64,000 nt of DNA from Methylomagnum ishizawai (GCF_019670005.1 NZ_AP019783.1:2320150-2384149); one strand, 5' to 3'; counted from the stretch's first letter, positions 7,404-15,353 are shown. Translations and numbers: made by a program. The notes: a model not told the origin generated them from the sequence alone.

Positions 7404-8899
7404 AATACGCCCTCCTCGTTTCCGTCTTCCTCATCGCCTCTTGCGGGCTGGTCTACGAACTCATCGCCGGGGCCATGGCCAGCTATCTGCTGGGCGATTC
7501 CGTCACCCGGTTTTCCACCGTCATCGGCACCTATCTGTTCGCCATGGGCATCGGCTCCTGGCTGTCCAAGCATATCGGCGGGAACCTGATCCTGCGCTTC
7601 GTGCAGATCGAATTGGCCGTCGGTTTGTTCGGCGGGATGTCGGCGGCGGTGTTGTTCCTGTTGTTCGCCCAGGCCGGGGCACCGTTCATGGCGGCGCTGT
7701 ATGGGTTGGTGCTGGCGGTCGGGGTGCTGGTGGGGCTGGAAATCCCCTTGCTGATGCGCATCCTGCACGAGAAGGTGCGGTTCCGCGAATTGGTGTCGGA
7801 GGTCTTGACCTTCGATTATCTGGGGGCGCTGGCGGTATCCTTGCTATTCCCGCTGGTGTTGGCCCCGCGTTTGGGCATGATCCGCACCGCGCTGTTGTTC
7901 GGGCTGCTCAACGCCCTGGTGGCGGCGGCGACGCTATGGCTGTTCCGGGGACGGCCCGGGCCTTGGCGCTGGGCGGCGGGGCAGTGCGCGGCGGTGACGG
8001 TTTTGCTGCTGGCCGGGTTGGCCGGGGCGGGGCGCTTGACCGCCTACGCCGAGGCGCAGTTCTACAGCGACGACATCGTCTACGCCGAGACCACGCCCTA
8101 TCAGCGCATCGTGCTGACCCGCTGGGCCGACGATTTGCGCCTGTTCCTCAATGGCAACCTGCAATTCAGCGCCCGCGACGAATACCGCTACCACGAAGCC
8201 TTGGTGCATCCCGGTTTGGCGGCGTTGCCCTGGGCCAAGCGGGTACTGGTGCTGGGTGGCGGCGATGGGCTGGCGGTGCGGGAAATCCTCAAGCACCCCG
8301 ACGTGGAAGCCGTGACCCTGGTGGAGCTCGATCCGGCCATGACCCGCTTGTTCAGCCGCCATGAGTGGCTGCGGGGTTTGAATGGCGGGGCGCTGACCGA
8401 TCCGAGAGTGCGGGTGGTCAATGCCGATGCCATGGTGTGGTTGGACCGGACGCCCGAACTGTTCGATTTCATCGTCGCCGATTTCCCCGACCCGACCAGT
8501 TTCGGCATCGGCAAGCTGTATACCACGGCGTTCTACCGGTTGCTGGATCATCATCTGGCCCGGACGGGACTCTTGGTGGTGCAATCGACCTCGCCCTATG
8601 CCGCCCGCCGCAGCTTTTGGTGCGTGGTGAACACCTTGGCGGCGGTGGGTTTCCACACCTGGCCTTATCACGCCTATGTGGCCTCGTTCGGGGAATGGGG
8701 TTTCATCCTGGCGGGGCATGGCGGTTTCGCGCCCGCCGAGCGCTTGCCTTTGGGGCTGCGCTTCCTGGACGCGCAAAGCCAGCGCGATTTGTTCCGTTTT
8801 CCCCAGGACATGGGGTGGATGCAAACCGAGGTGAACCGTTTGGACAATCAGGTGTTGGTGGGCTATCACGAGGCGGATTGGAACGCGGTGGCGCGTTAG
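7400..8899 (+). CDS. Membrane-fused spermidine synthase-like protein
   Basis: The product has about 499 residues if it starts at the TTG at 7400, which overlaps the previous stop in a TTGA arrangement. The N-terminal 220 residues contain about seven membrane helices (LIASCGLVYELIAGAMASYL is the family hallmark). The C-terminal half is an aminopropyltransferase Rossmann domain with LVLGGGDGLAVREIL near residue 286, the acidic VTLVELDPAM motif and the catalytic region DFIVADFPDPTSFGIGKLY. Soluble SpeE normally has DSSDP at that site, so the substrate may differ from putrescine. Such fusions commonly occur with DUF350 and DUF4178 genes. No S-adenosylmethionine decarboxylase gene is visible nearby. 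Confidence 0.83.
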   Translation: MKYALLVSVFLIASCGLVYELIAGAMASYLLGDSVTRFSTVIGTYLFAMGIGSWLSKHIGGNLILRFVQIELAVGLFGGMSAAVLFLLFAQAGAPFMAALYGLVLAVGVLVGLEIPLLMRILHEKVRFRELVSEVLTFDYLGALAVSLLFPLVLAPRLGMIRTALLFGLLNALVAAATLWLFRGRPGPWRWAAGQCAAVTVLLLAGLAGAGRLTAYAEAQFYSDDIVYAETTPYQRIVLTRWADDLRLFLNGNLQFSARDEYRYHEALVHPGLAALPWAKRVLVLGGGDGLAVREILKHPDVEAVTLVELDPAMTRLFSRHEWLRGLNGGALTDPRVRVVNADAMVWLDRTPELFDFIVADFPDPTSFGIGKLYTTAFYRLLDHHLARTGLLVVQSTSPYAARRSFWCVVNTLAAVGFHTWPYHAYVASFGEWGFILAGHGGFAPAERLPLGLRFLDAQSQRDLFRFPQDMGWMQTEVNRLDNQVLVGYHEADWNAVAR

Positions 8900-8976
8900 C
8901 CCAGGCATTCCAGCGGCATTCCCCATCCCGCCGGATTGATCCATAGTTATAGGGTGGGCGTGAGCCGCCACCCGCG

Positions 8977-8996
8977 CCGCCCGAATCATCGGGCGG
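8977..8996 (+). terminator. GC-rich hairpin after the spermidine synthase operon
   Basis: An 8-bp perfect stem, CCGCCCGA with TCGGGCGG around a four-base loop, lies 77 bases after the operon's last stop. The flanking CCGCC and GGCGG extend the pairing. There is no T-tract, so it is a weak terminator or an mRNA-stabilising hairpin. Confidence 0.4.
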
Positions 8997-9057
8997 TGGC
9001 GGGGTCTACCTGGAGAGGAGTCCGCCCGCCCCGAACCCCACCCCCGGAGGAACCACC

Positions 9058-11523
9058 ATGACGGACCATCAGACCTCCCTGCCGCCCGGACGTCTTTATA
9101 GCGCCTGCGATCCGGCCGATTTCCCGTTCCAGACCACCGCCGAACTGGCCGATATCGGCATCGCCGTCGGCCAGGAGCGGGCCTTGGATGCCTTGCGCTT
9201 CGGCCTTGGCATGGGCCGGGAAGGCTTCAACTTGTTCGCCCTGGGACCGCCCGGCGCGGGCAAGGCCACCGTGGTGCGGGAGGTGGTCGCCCGCGAGGCC
9301 GAACACCGGCCCGCTCCCGACGATTGGTGTTATGTCCATAATTTCGCCGAGCCGTCCAAGCCCAAGGCGTTGCGCCTGCCCGCGGGACTGGGGCGGCGCT
9401 TCGCCGAGGACGTGGCGCGGACCCTCGAAGAACTGGTCGGGGCCATTCCCGCCGCGTTCGAGGGCGAGGAATACCGGGCGCGGGTCGAGGAGATCGAGGA
9501 GGAGGCCAAGGAACGCGAAAGCCACGCCATCGAGGAGTTGCGCCGGGAAGCGGCCCGCCAGCATATCGCCTTGATCGAGACCCCGACCGGCTTCGCCTTC
9601 GCGCCCATCGACCCCAAGGACGAGGTGTTCAGCCCGGACCGTTTCCGCCAACTGCCCGAGGGCGAACAACAGGAAATCCAGGAAAATATCGCCCATCTGC
9701 ACCAGCAACTGACCAAGCTGCTGCGGCAGTTCCCGGCTTGGCGGCGCGAGGCCAAGCACAAGCTCAAGGCGCTGAACCGGGAAATCGCCGGTTTCGCCAT
9801 CGGCCATCCCATGGAGGAATTGCGGGCCGATTATGCCGCCGTCGAGCCGGTGGCCGCCCATCTCGACCTGATGCGGCGCGAACTGATCGACCATGCCGAC
9901 GATTTCTTTCCCAAGGCCGAGGGTGGCGGCGGGATGGCGGCGGTGTTGCTGGGGCAGGGCCAGGGCCACCAGGGCCACCAGGGCCAGCGCGCCAATCCTT
10001 GGCAGCGCTACGCGGTGAACCTCCTGGTCGATCACGGCGGCGAGCGCAACGCCCCCATCGTCTGCGAAAACCTGCCCACCCAGGCCAATCTGATAGGCCG
10101 GGTCGAATACCAAGCGCTGATGGGCGCTTTGATCACCGATTTCACCATGATCAAGGCGGGTGCCTTGCACCGGGCCAATGGCGGCTATTTGATATTGGAC
10201 GCCCGCAAACTGCTGATGCAGCCCTACGCCTGGGAAAGCTTGAAGCGCACCCTGGAAACCGGGGATATCCGCATCGAGCCTTTGGAACGGACCTTGGGTT
10301 TCCTTAGCACCGCGACCCTGGAGCCCGAGCCTATTCCCCTGGATATCAAGGTGATCCTGACCGGGGACCGCGCTTTGTATTATTTGCTCAGCCTGTACGA
10401 TCCCGAGTTCCGGGAACTGTTCAAGGTCGCCGCCGATTTCGAGGAAACCATGGACCGCGACGCCGGCGGCCATGCCCTGTATGCCCGGTTGATCGGCAGC
10501 CTGGCCCGGCGCAACGGCCTCAAGCCCTTGGAGCGGGACGCGGTGATCCGGGTGGTGGAATGGTCGGCCCGCCGGGTCGAGGACAGCGAAAAACTCTCCA
10601 CCCATTGGCGCGGCCTGGATGATTTGCTGAAGGAGGCCGATTACTGGGCCGGGCAGCGGAACCAAGCGGCCATCGCCCGCGAGGATGTGCAGACCGCCAT
10701 CGACCAGCAAATCCGCCGTTCCGACCGCATCCGCGAGCGGATTTACGAAGCCATCCGCCGCGAGACCCTCTTCATCGATACCGAAGGCGGCGTGGTCGGC
10801 CAGATCAACGGCTTGTCGGTCATCAGCCTGAACGGTTTCGCCTTCGGCCAGCCCGCCCGCATCACCGCCACCACCCGGCTGGGCGCGGGCAAGGTGGTCG
10901 ATATCGAGCGCGAAACCGCCCTGGGCGGCGCGTTCCATAGCAAGGGCGTGATGATCCTGTCCGCCTTCCTCGCCGCCCGCTATGCGCCGGGCCAGCCGTT
11001 GGCCTTGGCCGCGAGTCTGGTGTTCGAGCAATCCTATGGCCTGGTCGATGGCGATAGCGCCTCGCTGGCGGAATTGTGCGCCATCCTGTCCTCGTTGGCG
11101 GAGCTGCCGATCCAGCAGCGGTTCGCGGTGACGGGTTCGGTCAACCAGCAGGGCCGGGTCCAGCCCATCGGCGGGGTGAACGAGAAGATCGAGGGCTTCT
11201 TCGATATCTGCCGCGAATCCGGGCTGAGCGGACAACAGGGCGTGATTATCCCCGCGGCCAATATCAAACACCTGATGTTGCGCCGGGACGTGGTGGACGC
11301 GGTGGCGGCGGGACGGTTCCAGGTCCATGCCGTGTCCTCGGTCGATCAGGCGCTGGCTTTGCTGATGGGCCGGGAGGCCGGGGCGCGGGACGCCGCCGGG
11401 CGGTTCCCCGCCGACAGTGTGAATGGCCGGGTGGAGCGCCGTTTGCTCGAATGGGCGGATATCCGTAGGCGCTTGGCCCAGTCCGGGCAATCCGAGCAGG
11501 GCGGGGGGGACGGCCATGGCTGA
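9058..11523 (+). CDS. Lon-like ATP-dependent protease (AAA_32/Lon_C type)
   Basis: The 821-residue protein belongs to the branch of Lon peptidases that lacks the classical N-domain. The Walker A motif GPPGAGKA is at about residue 62, followed by an AAA+ core with a long coiled-coil insertion (about residues 130-260). The C-terminal protease domain has the catalytic serine in DGDSAS at residue 667 and the lysine in NEKIEG at residue 710. That 43-residue spacing is the same as in classical Lon. A strong GGAGG site precedes the ATG at 9058. A Gly-Gln-His repeat near residues 299-308 sits in the insertion. It is cytosolic and overlaps the next gene by eight bases. Confidence 0.9.
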   Translation: MTDHQTSLPPGRLYSACDPADFPFQTTAELADIGIAVGQERALDALRFGLGMGREGFNLFALGPPGAGKATVVREVVAREAEHRPAPDDWCYVHNFAEPSKPKALRLPAGLGRRFAEDVARTLEELVGAIPAAFEGEEYRARVEEIEEEAKERESHAIEELRREAARQHIALIETPTGFAFAPIDPKDEVFSPDRFRQLPEGEQQEIQENIAHLHQQLTKLLRQFPAWRREAKHKLKALNREIAGFAIGHPMEELRADYAAVEPVAAHLDLMRRELIDHADDFFPKAEGGGGMAAVLLGQGQGHQGHQGQRANPWQRYAVNLLVDHGGERNAPIVCENLPTQANLIGRVEYQALMGALITDFTMIKAGALHRANGGYLILDARKLLMQPYAWESLKRTLETGDIRIEPLERTLGFLSTATLEPEPIPLDIKVILTGDRALYYLLSLYDPEFRELFKVAADFEETMDRDAGGHALYARLIGSLARRNGLKPLERDAVIRVVEWSARRVEDSEKLSTHWRGLDDLLKEADYWAGQRNQAAIAREDVQTAIDQQIRRSDRIRERIYEAIRRETLFIDTEGGVVGQINGLSVISLNGFAFGQPARITATTRLGAGKVVDIERETALGGAFHSKGVMILSAFLAARYAPGQPLALAASLVFEQSYGLVDGDSASLAELCAILSSLAELPIQQRFAVTGSVNQQGRVQPIGGVNEKIEGFFDICRESGLSGQQGVIIPAANIKHLMLRRDVVDAVAAGRFQVHAVSSVDQALALLMGREAGARDAAGRFPADSVNGRVERRLLEWADIRRRLAQSGQSEQGGGDGHG

Positions 11524-12268
11524 GCAAGACGTCCTCCAAGCCGCCCGGATCGTGGTGGCGTTGAACCTGTTGCGGAACGAGTCCGAGGTGTTGGAACTGG
11601 CGGCGGCGCTGGCGGCGCGTAAACAGGTCCGCTTGCTGGCGTTATGGGTGGAAGACGCCAATCTCGCCAACCTGGCCGGATTGCCCTTCGCACGGGAAGT
11701 CTGCCGCGATTCCGCCGCCGAGCGCGGGCTGGACCGCCTCCGGTTGGAACGCGCCCTGCGTGCCCGTGCCGGGCGTATCCAAGCCTTGTTGTCCCGCCTG
11801 AACCAGCGCCTGAGCATCGAGGTCGGTTTCAAGGCCGTGCGCGGGCCGTTCATGGCGACGGTGTTCGAGGAGGCGGGACAGGTCGATATCCTGTGCCTGG
11901 GCCATAAGGCCGGGCGGCCTTTCCAGCCCGCGGCGGCCCCGGTGTGGACGGTGTACGACGGCTCCGCCGCGGGCGGGGCGGCTTTGCGTCTGGCGGAGGA
12001 CTTGGCGCGGGGCGAGGGCCGCGGCTTGTCGGTGGCGCTGCCGGTGGCGGAAGGGGGCGGATTCCAGGCCTTGGCGGCCCAGGTCTTGTCGCGTTGCGCG
12101 GAGGGCGGGCGGGTGCCGGGCTTGTTCCCGGTCGAGTCCGGGGACGGGGCGCAGCTATTGCGGCGGATGCGGCAGTCCGGTTGCCGGGTGTTGGTATTGG
12201 CGCGGCGCGGCGCCGATCTGGTGCCGGTTTTGGCCGAGCAGGGGATTTATCCTTTGATCCTGGTGTGA
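11516..12268 (+). CDS. Hypothetical protein coupled to Lon-like protease (universal-stress-like fold possible)
   Basis: The 250-residue protein begins at the ATG at 11516, inside the last codons of the Lon-like gene, which indicates translational coupling. The N-terminal section, ARIVVALNLLRNESEVLELAA with LLALWVEDANLANLAGLPFARE, resembles the first strand-helix-strand of universal stress proteins, and the central VDILCLGHKAGRPF fits the same alpha/beta fold. The C-terminal half repeats an alpha/beta pattern (GCRVLVLARRGADLV). No catalytic motif is visible. It could be an adaptor or substrate receptor for the protease, which is inference from context only. Confidence 0.55.
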   Translation: MAEQDVLQAARIVVALNLLRNESEVLELAAALAARKQVRLLALWVEDANLANLAGLPFAREVCRDSAAERGLDRLRLERALRARAGRIQALLSRLNQRLSIEVGFKAVRGPFMATVFEEAGQVDILCLGHKAGRPFQPAAAPVWTVYDGSAAGGAALRLAEDLARGEGRGLSVALPVAEGGGFQALAAQVLSRCAEGGRVPGLFPVESGDGAQLLRRMRQSGCRVLVLARRGADLVPVLAEQGIYPLILV

Positions 12269-12275
12269 GCCGGGC

Positions 12276-12539
12276 TCAAGCCCTGGGCCGGTAGTGGTAT
12301 TTCAGGACGATCACCACCAAGGCCAGGCACAGGGTGATGGCGTTGGCGACGATGATGGGCTTGGCGTCGAGCAGATAGCCGTAGAGCAGCCACAGGCCCA
12401 CGCCCGCGCTGAACAGCGCGAACATCCCATACGACACATCCTGGCCGGACTTGCTCCGCCAAATCTTCAACACCTGTGGCACGAAGGACACGGTGGTCAG
12501 GCCGCCCGCGGCCAATCCCAATAGATCGATGGTTTCCAT
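12276..12539 (-). CDS. SemiSWEET sugar transporter (PQ-loop/MtN3 family)
   Basis: The 87-residue protein has three membrane helices, the minimal three-helix bundle of bacterial SemiSWEETs, which work as homodimers to move mono- or disaccharides across the inner membrane. The signature TTVSFVPQVLKIWRSKSGQDVSYGMF contains the PQ motif in helix 1 and the conserved KS-SV/DVS segment between helices 1 and 2. Helix 3 has the conserved asparagine (IVANAITLCLAL). Its length matches the family. It converges with the gene at 11516, with 7 bases between the stops. Confidence 0.87.
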   Translation of the reverse strand: METIDLLGLAAGGLTTVSFVPQVLKIWRSKSGQDVSYGMFALFSAGVGLWLLYGYLLDAKPIIVANAITLCLALVVIVLKYHYRPRA

Positions 12540-12599
12540 AGCGCTCGTTTGGAAGGGGCGGGGCCGTCGTGCCCGCGGGCGCGGCGGCCCCGGTCTGGT

Positions 12600-12908
12600 C
12601 TATTCGGGTTTCAGGCCGGAGAAATAGGCCGCCAAATCCTCGATCTGCTGATCGCTCAGCGATCCGGCCATGCCGTTCATCATCGGGGCGTTGCGGGACT
12701 TGTCCCGGTAGGCCTTGAGGGCGGTGATGAGATAGCCTTTCTTTTGTCCCGCCAAGTTGGGGAAGCTGTCGGCGGCGCTGATGCCCTTGGCTCCGTGGCA
12801 GCCCGCGCACAGGCCGGTGGCCGTGGCCTTGGCGGCTTCCGCGTCGGCCCGCGCGGCGGTGCCCACCGCCATCAGTCCCGCTATCGCTAATACAGATAGA
12901 GTACGCAT
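12600..12908 (-). CDS. Periplasmic cytochrome c553/c4-like
   Basis: The 102-residue precursor has a signal peptide ending in ARADAEA (about residue 23). It carries one haem site, CAGCH, at about residues 34-38, followed by GAKGISAADSFPNLAGQKKGYL. The distal ligand region is APMMNGMAGSLSDQQIEDLAAYFSGL, with a methionine as likely axial ligand. These features match the small cytochrome c553 and half-c4 type that shuttles electrons in the periplasm. It is 60 bases upstream of the SemiSWEET gene on the same strand, separated by a GC-rich inverted repeat. Confidence 0.88.
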   Translation of the reverse strand: MRTLSVLAIAGLMAVGTAARADAEAAKATATGLCAGCHGAKGISAADSFPNLAGQKKGYLITALKAYRDKSRNAPMMNGMAGSLSDQQIEDLAAYFSGLKPE

Positions 12909-13063
12909 GGATTCCTCCTGGGGATCGATAGGTCGTACTTGTGGTAGAGCGGCCCGCCGTCGGGCGGACCCGGCGCTCTAGGATAGCAAGGCCGGACCCC
13001 GGCTCCCAAGCGTCCCTTGTCCGGGCAACGCCGGGCGGGTCGAAAAACTTGGGGCCGGGCCGC

Positions 13064-13090
13064 TCAAGTCGCCGGGGGCCGGGCCGATAT
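13064..13090 (+). promoter_or_regulatory. Sigma-28 (FliA)-like promoter of fliS
   Basis: TCAAGTCG and GCCGATAT are separated by exactly 11 bases. The enterobacterial FliA consensus is TAAAGTTT, 11 bases, GCCGATAA, so the -10 element matches 7 of 8 and the -35 element 5 of 8. The fliS start is about 85 bases downstream. Position, spacing and gene function all agree. Confidence 0.62.
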
Positions 13091-13175
13091 AGCCTGTTAG
13101 GAACGGCGGGATGTCCGCCCCGGCGGGCCGACGATCAGCTTCCGACCCAAACTATCTGAACTATAGAGGCGACTT

Positions 13176-13583
13176 ATGAAACCCGCGCAATACGCTTTGA
13201 GGGAATATCAACAGAACCAGCTCGATGCCGGCGTGGCCTACGCCGATCCGCATACCTTGATCGCGATGCTCTTCGATGGCTTGCAGGACCGCATCGCCGT
13301 CGCCAAGGGCAGCATCGGGCGCGGTGCCTATGGCGAGAAGGCCAGGGTCATCGGCAACGCCATCGAAATCCTCAACTACCTGCAATCCTGCCTCGATCCC
13401 GGCCAGGGCGGCGACATCGCCATCAACCTGGACCGGCTCTATGGCTATATGATCGAGCGTCTGTTCCTGGCCAGCTCCCGCAACGATATCGCCATGTTGG
13501 ACGAGGTCGGCGATTTGGTCCGGGAGATCAAGGAAGGCTGGGACGGCATCCGCGAGGTGGTGCGGGCCGGGGCGTCGTCGTGA
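13176..13583 (+). CDS. fliS: Flagellin export chaperone FliS
   Basis: The 135-residue helical protein matches FliS, which binds the C-terminus of flagellin in the cytosol, prevents early polymerisation and hands it to the export gate. Visible family features are the N-terminal YQQNQLDAGVAYADPHTLIAMLFDGLQDRIAVA, the turn region AIEILNYLQSCLDPGQGGDIAINLDRLYGYM, and the last helix with DLVREIKEGWDGI. FliS is normally encoded next to fliD or fliC, but none is seen here, so this is an orphan copy. A sigma-28-like promoter upstream at 13064-13090 would tie it to the flagellar regulon. Confidence 0.9.
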   Translation: MKPAQYALREYQQNQLDAGVAYADPHTLIAMLFDGLQDRIAVAKGSIGRGAYGEKARVIGNAIEILNYLQSCLDPGQGGDIAINLDRLYGYMIERLFLASSRNDIAMLDEVGDLVREIKEGWDGIREVVRAGASS

Positions 13584-13690
13584 ATGCTGTGGGTCCGTCC
13601 GGCGCGGCCCGGCAAAAACCTAGCCAGGGTGGCGGTTCCCAAGCATAATAAAAGGCTTTTACGCCTGACCCGAACCCCCTAGGTTGCCCT

Positions 13691-14098
13691 ATGAGAAAAA
13701 TCCTGATCGCTATTTGCGCGGTATCCGCCCTGGCCGCTTGTTCGACCAAGGAACAGACCGGGCTGAAGGAAATCCTGGTCGACAAGTTCAAGGACGATCA
13801 AGACCTGAAAGATTATAAGCTCGATCCCGAACCCGTCGCCGAGTGCGTGGTGAAGGAAATCACCGATTCCTTGCCGGGATTCGCCGGCGACCCGCGCCGT
13901 GAGCAGTATTTCGAGGCCTATGCCCGCTTCCTCAGCGTCAGGTCCCCCAACGACGCGGAGAAGGCCATCACCGATTACACCCAGTTGTTCGGTTCGGCCA
14001 AGCGGGCCCGCGAAGCCGCCAACGGCGTGACCGAGTTCGTGATGAACTGCATGGGCAAGGCCATCGATAAGGTGGGCGGCGGCGAGCCCGGCCAATAA
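13691..14098 (+). CDS. Small putative lipoprotein, function unknown
   Basis: The 135-residue product begins MRKILIAICAVSALAACS, a type II signal peptide with lipobox LAAC, so the mature protein should be lipid-anchored at about Cys17. The rest is charged and mostly helical, with two further cysteines (AECVVKE and MNCMGK) that could form a disulfide in the periplasm. I recognise no family. The residue after the lipid cysteine is serine, which favours outer-membrane sorting by the usual rule. It stands about 107 bases after fliS on the same strand. Confidence 0.7.
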   Translation: MRKILIAICAVSALAACSTKEQTGLKEILVDKFKDDQDLKDYKLDPEPVAECVVKEITDSLPGFAGDPRREQYFEAYARFLSVRSPNDAEKAITDYTQLFGSAKRAREAANGVTEFVMNCMGKAIDKVGGGEPGQ

Positions 14099-14285
14099 TC
14101 AACCCCTTCCCATCGAACAAGCCATTTATCCCTCCGCCGCGGGGGGGTAAATGCCCGCCCGCCGGGTCCTATGCCACAATGAAGGCGTATGGACCCCGAT
14201 CCCGACCGGACCTTCTCCCCCGCGCCCTGGGAATTTTCCACCCACCGCTGGTATCGCCGCGCCTCCACGGACGCGGTGTCGCGCT

Positions 14286-14555
14286 TCAGTCCCGCGGGCA
14301 ACCCTCCAGCTTGTAGATGGCATAGCCCCGCGCCGCGATTTCCCCGAGCACGTCTTCCGGCGCGTCCGGCGTGCTATGGCAGTAGGCGCAATTCTCCGGG
14401 TTGACCTGGGCGTCGGGCGCGCCGATGGTGGCCAGCCAGGCGCGTGCGGCCCGCAGGGCCAGGGCCGGGTCGTTCTCGGGCAGGACCACATCGAAATGCA
14501 GGATGCCGCCCGTGGCGCGGGTGGCGAAGGTATCGAAGACATGGAAGGCGTTCAT
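14286..14555 (-). CDS. DUF2024 family protein
   Basis: The 89-residue protein starts at the ATG at 14555. It shows the DUF2024 pattern: N-terminal FHVFDTFATRATGGILHFDVVLPEND, central ALRAARAWLATIGA, and a C-terminal NCAYCHST with GYAIYKLEGCPRD. The CxxC-H trio and the final cysteine could bind a metal. Members are small proteins of unknown function. It is divergent from the MarR-type gene, and the shared region at 14661-14689 carries a promoter with an embedded inverted repeat, so it may be a target of that regulator. Confidence 0.8.
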   Translation of the reverse strand: MNAFHVFDTFATRATGGILHFDVVLPENDPALALRAARAWLATIGAPDAQVNPENCAYCHSTPDAPEDVLGEIAARGYAIYKLEGCPRD

Positions 14556-14660
14556 GGGTTGGGTTCCTGGATGGGGATGGAAAAAAGCAGCGCCGCCGGG
14601 GGAGGCCGGTTCGGAACCGGTCGCGGGCGGCGCTCCAGGCTTGAGGAAATGGGGAGTCGT

Positions 14661-14689
14661 TTGAAAAAGTATTGTGTCGATACTATTAT
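14661..14689 (+). promoter_or_regulatory. Sigma-70 promoter with MarR-type operator in the spacer
   Basis: A -35 box TTGAAA (14661-14666) and a -10 box TATTAT (14684-14689) are 17 bases apart. The spacer contains the inverted repeat AGTAT, seven bases, ATACT (14668-14684). A dimer bound there would block polymerase, as in autoregulated MarR systems. The divergent DUF2024 promoter probably overlaps. Confidence 0.6.
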
Positions 14690-14753
14690 CGGAGCCTAGC
14701 CTTGTCAATAACGATCGATCCGCGACCACCGTGCTTATGAACACCGACGCCAT

Positions 14754-14793
14754 CTATGAATATCTGGAACGTACTATGAATATCTGGAACGTA
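14754..14793 (+). repeat. Exact 20-bp tandem duplication in the MarR gene N-terminus
   Basis: Two identical 20-base copies lie at 14754-14773 and 14774-14793. Because 20 is not a multiple of three, the second copy shifts the frame between the ATG at 14737 and the body of the regulator gene. Removing one copy restores an open frame from 14737 through to the stop at 15353. Confidence 0.9.
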
Positions 14794-14816
14794 TCGCCAA
14801 CCTGCTCCGTACCGAC

Positions 14817-15353
14817 GTGCGCAGGACGGGGATCGGCAACGGGTTGCAACCGGTGCAATTGGAAGCCCTGCACTATCTCAGCCGCTGCAACCGCTACAGC
14901 AACACCCCGGTGGCCGTGGCCGAATTCCTGGGGCTGACCAAGGGCACCGTCTCGCAGACCCTGGGGGTGCTGGAGGCCAACCGCCTGATCGAGAAGCAGG
15001 CCGACGCCAAGGACCGCCGGGTGGTGCATCTGCGCCTGACCGAGGCCGGGGCGCATGTGGTGGCGGAATCGGTCCCGCCGCAGGTGCTGAAATCGGCTTT
15101 CGATGGCCTGAGCGCCACCGAGGCGGGCGAGGTGTTGGGGGTGTTGGATTGGGTGCTGCGGCGCTTGCAGCAGGCCAACGGGCTCAAGACCTTCGGTGCC
15201 TGCAAGACCTGCCGCCATCATCTAGTGGAAGCCGGTGGCGGGCGGCGTTGCGGACTCACCACCGAGGCGCTGTCCGAGGTGGACGCGGAGCAGCTTTGCC
15301 GCGAACATGGGCATCCCACCACCCAGGCCCGGCCCATGGAGGGGGCCTATTGA
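14817..15353 (+). CDS. MarR-family regulator with disrupted N-terminus and Cys-rich C-terminal tail
   Basis: The intact frame gives 178 residues from a GTG at 14817. The winged helix-turn-helix is present: LEALHYLSRCNRYSNTPVAVAEFLGLTKGTVSQTLGVLEANRLIEKQ, then the wing DAKDRRVVHLRLTEAG. The C-terminal extension holds CKTC, a further Cys in RCGL and a last Cys in CREH, likely a metal or redox site. The natural start is probably the ATG at 14737, which gives MNTDAIYEYLER, but a 20-bp duplication at 14754-14793 throws it out of frame. A protein starting at 14817 would lack the first dimerisation helix. It is either a recent null mutation, a reversible switch or a sequencing error. Confidence 0.75.
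   Translation: MRRTGIGNGLQPVQLEALHYLSRCNRYSNTPVAVAEFLGLTKGTVSQTLGVLEANRLIEKQADAKDRRVVHLRLTEAGAHVVAESVPPQVLKSAFDGLSATEAGEVLGVLDWVLRRLQQANGLKTFGACKTCRHHLVEAGGGRRCGLTTEALSEVDAEQLCREHGHPTTQARPMEGAY

Noticed and set aside
14189..14404. Frame with a good start reading MDPDPDRTFSPAPWEF
   Set aside because: It loses protein-like composition after about 30 residues and runs opposite the DUF2024 gene; at best an old fragment.
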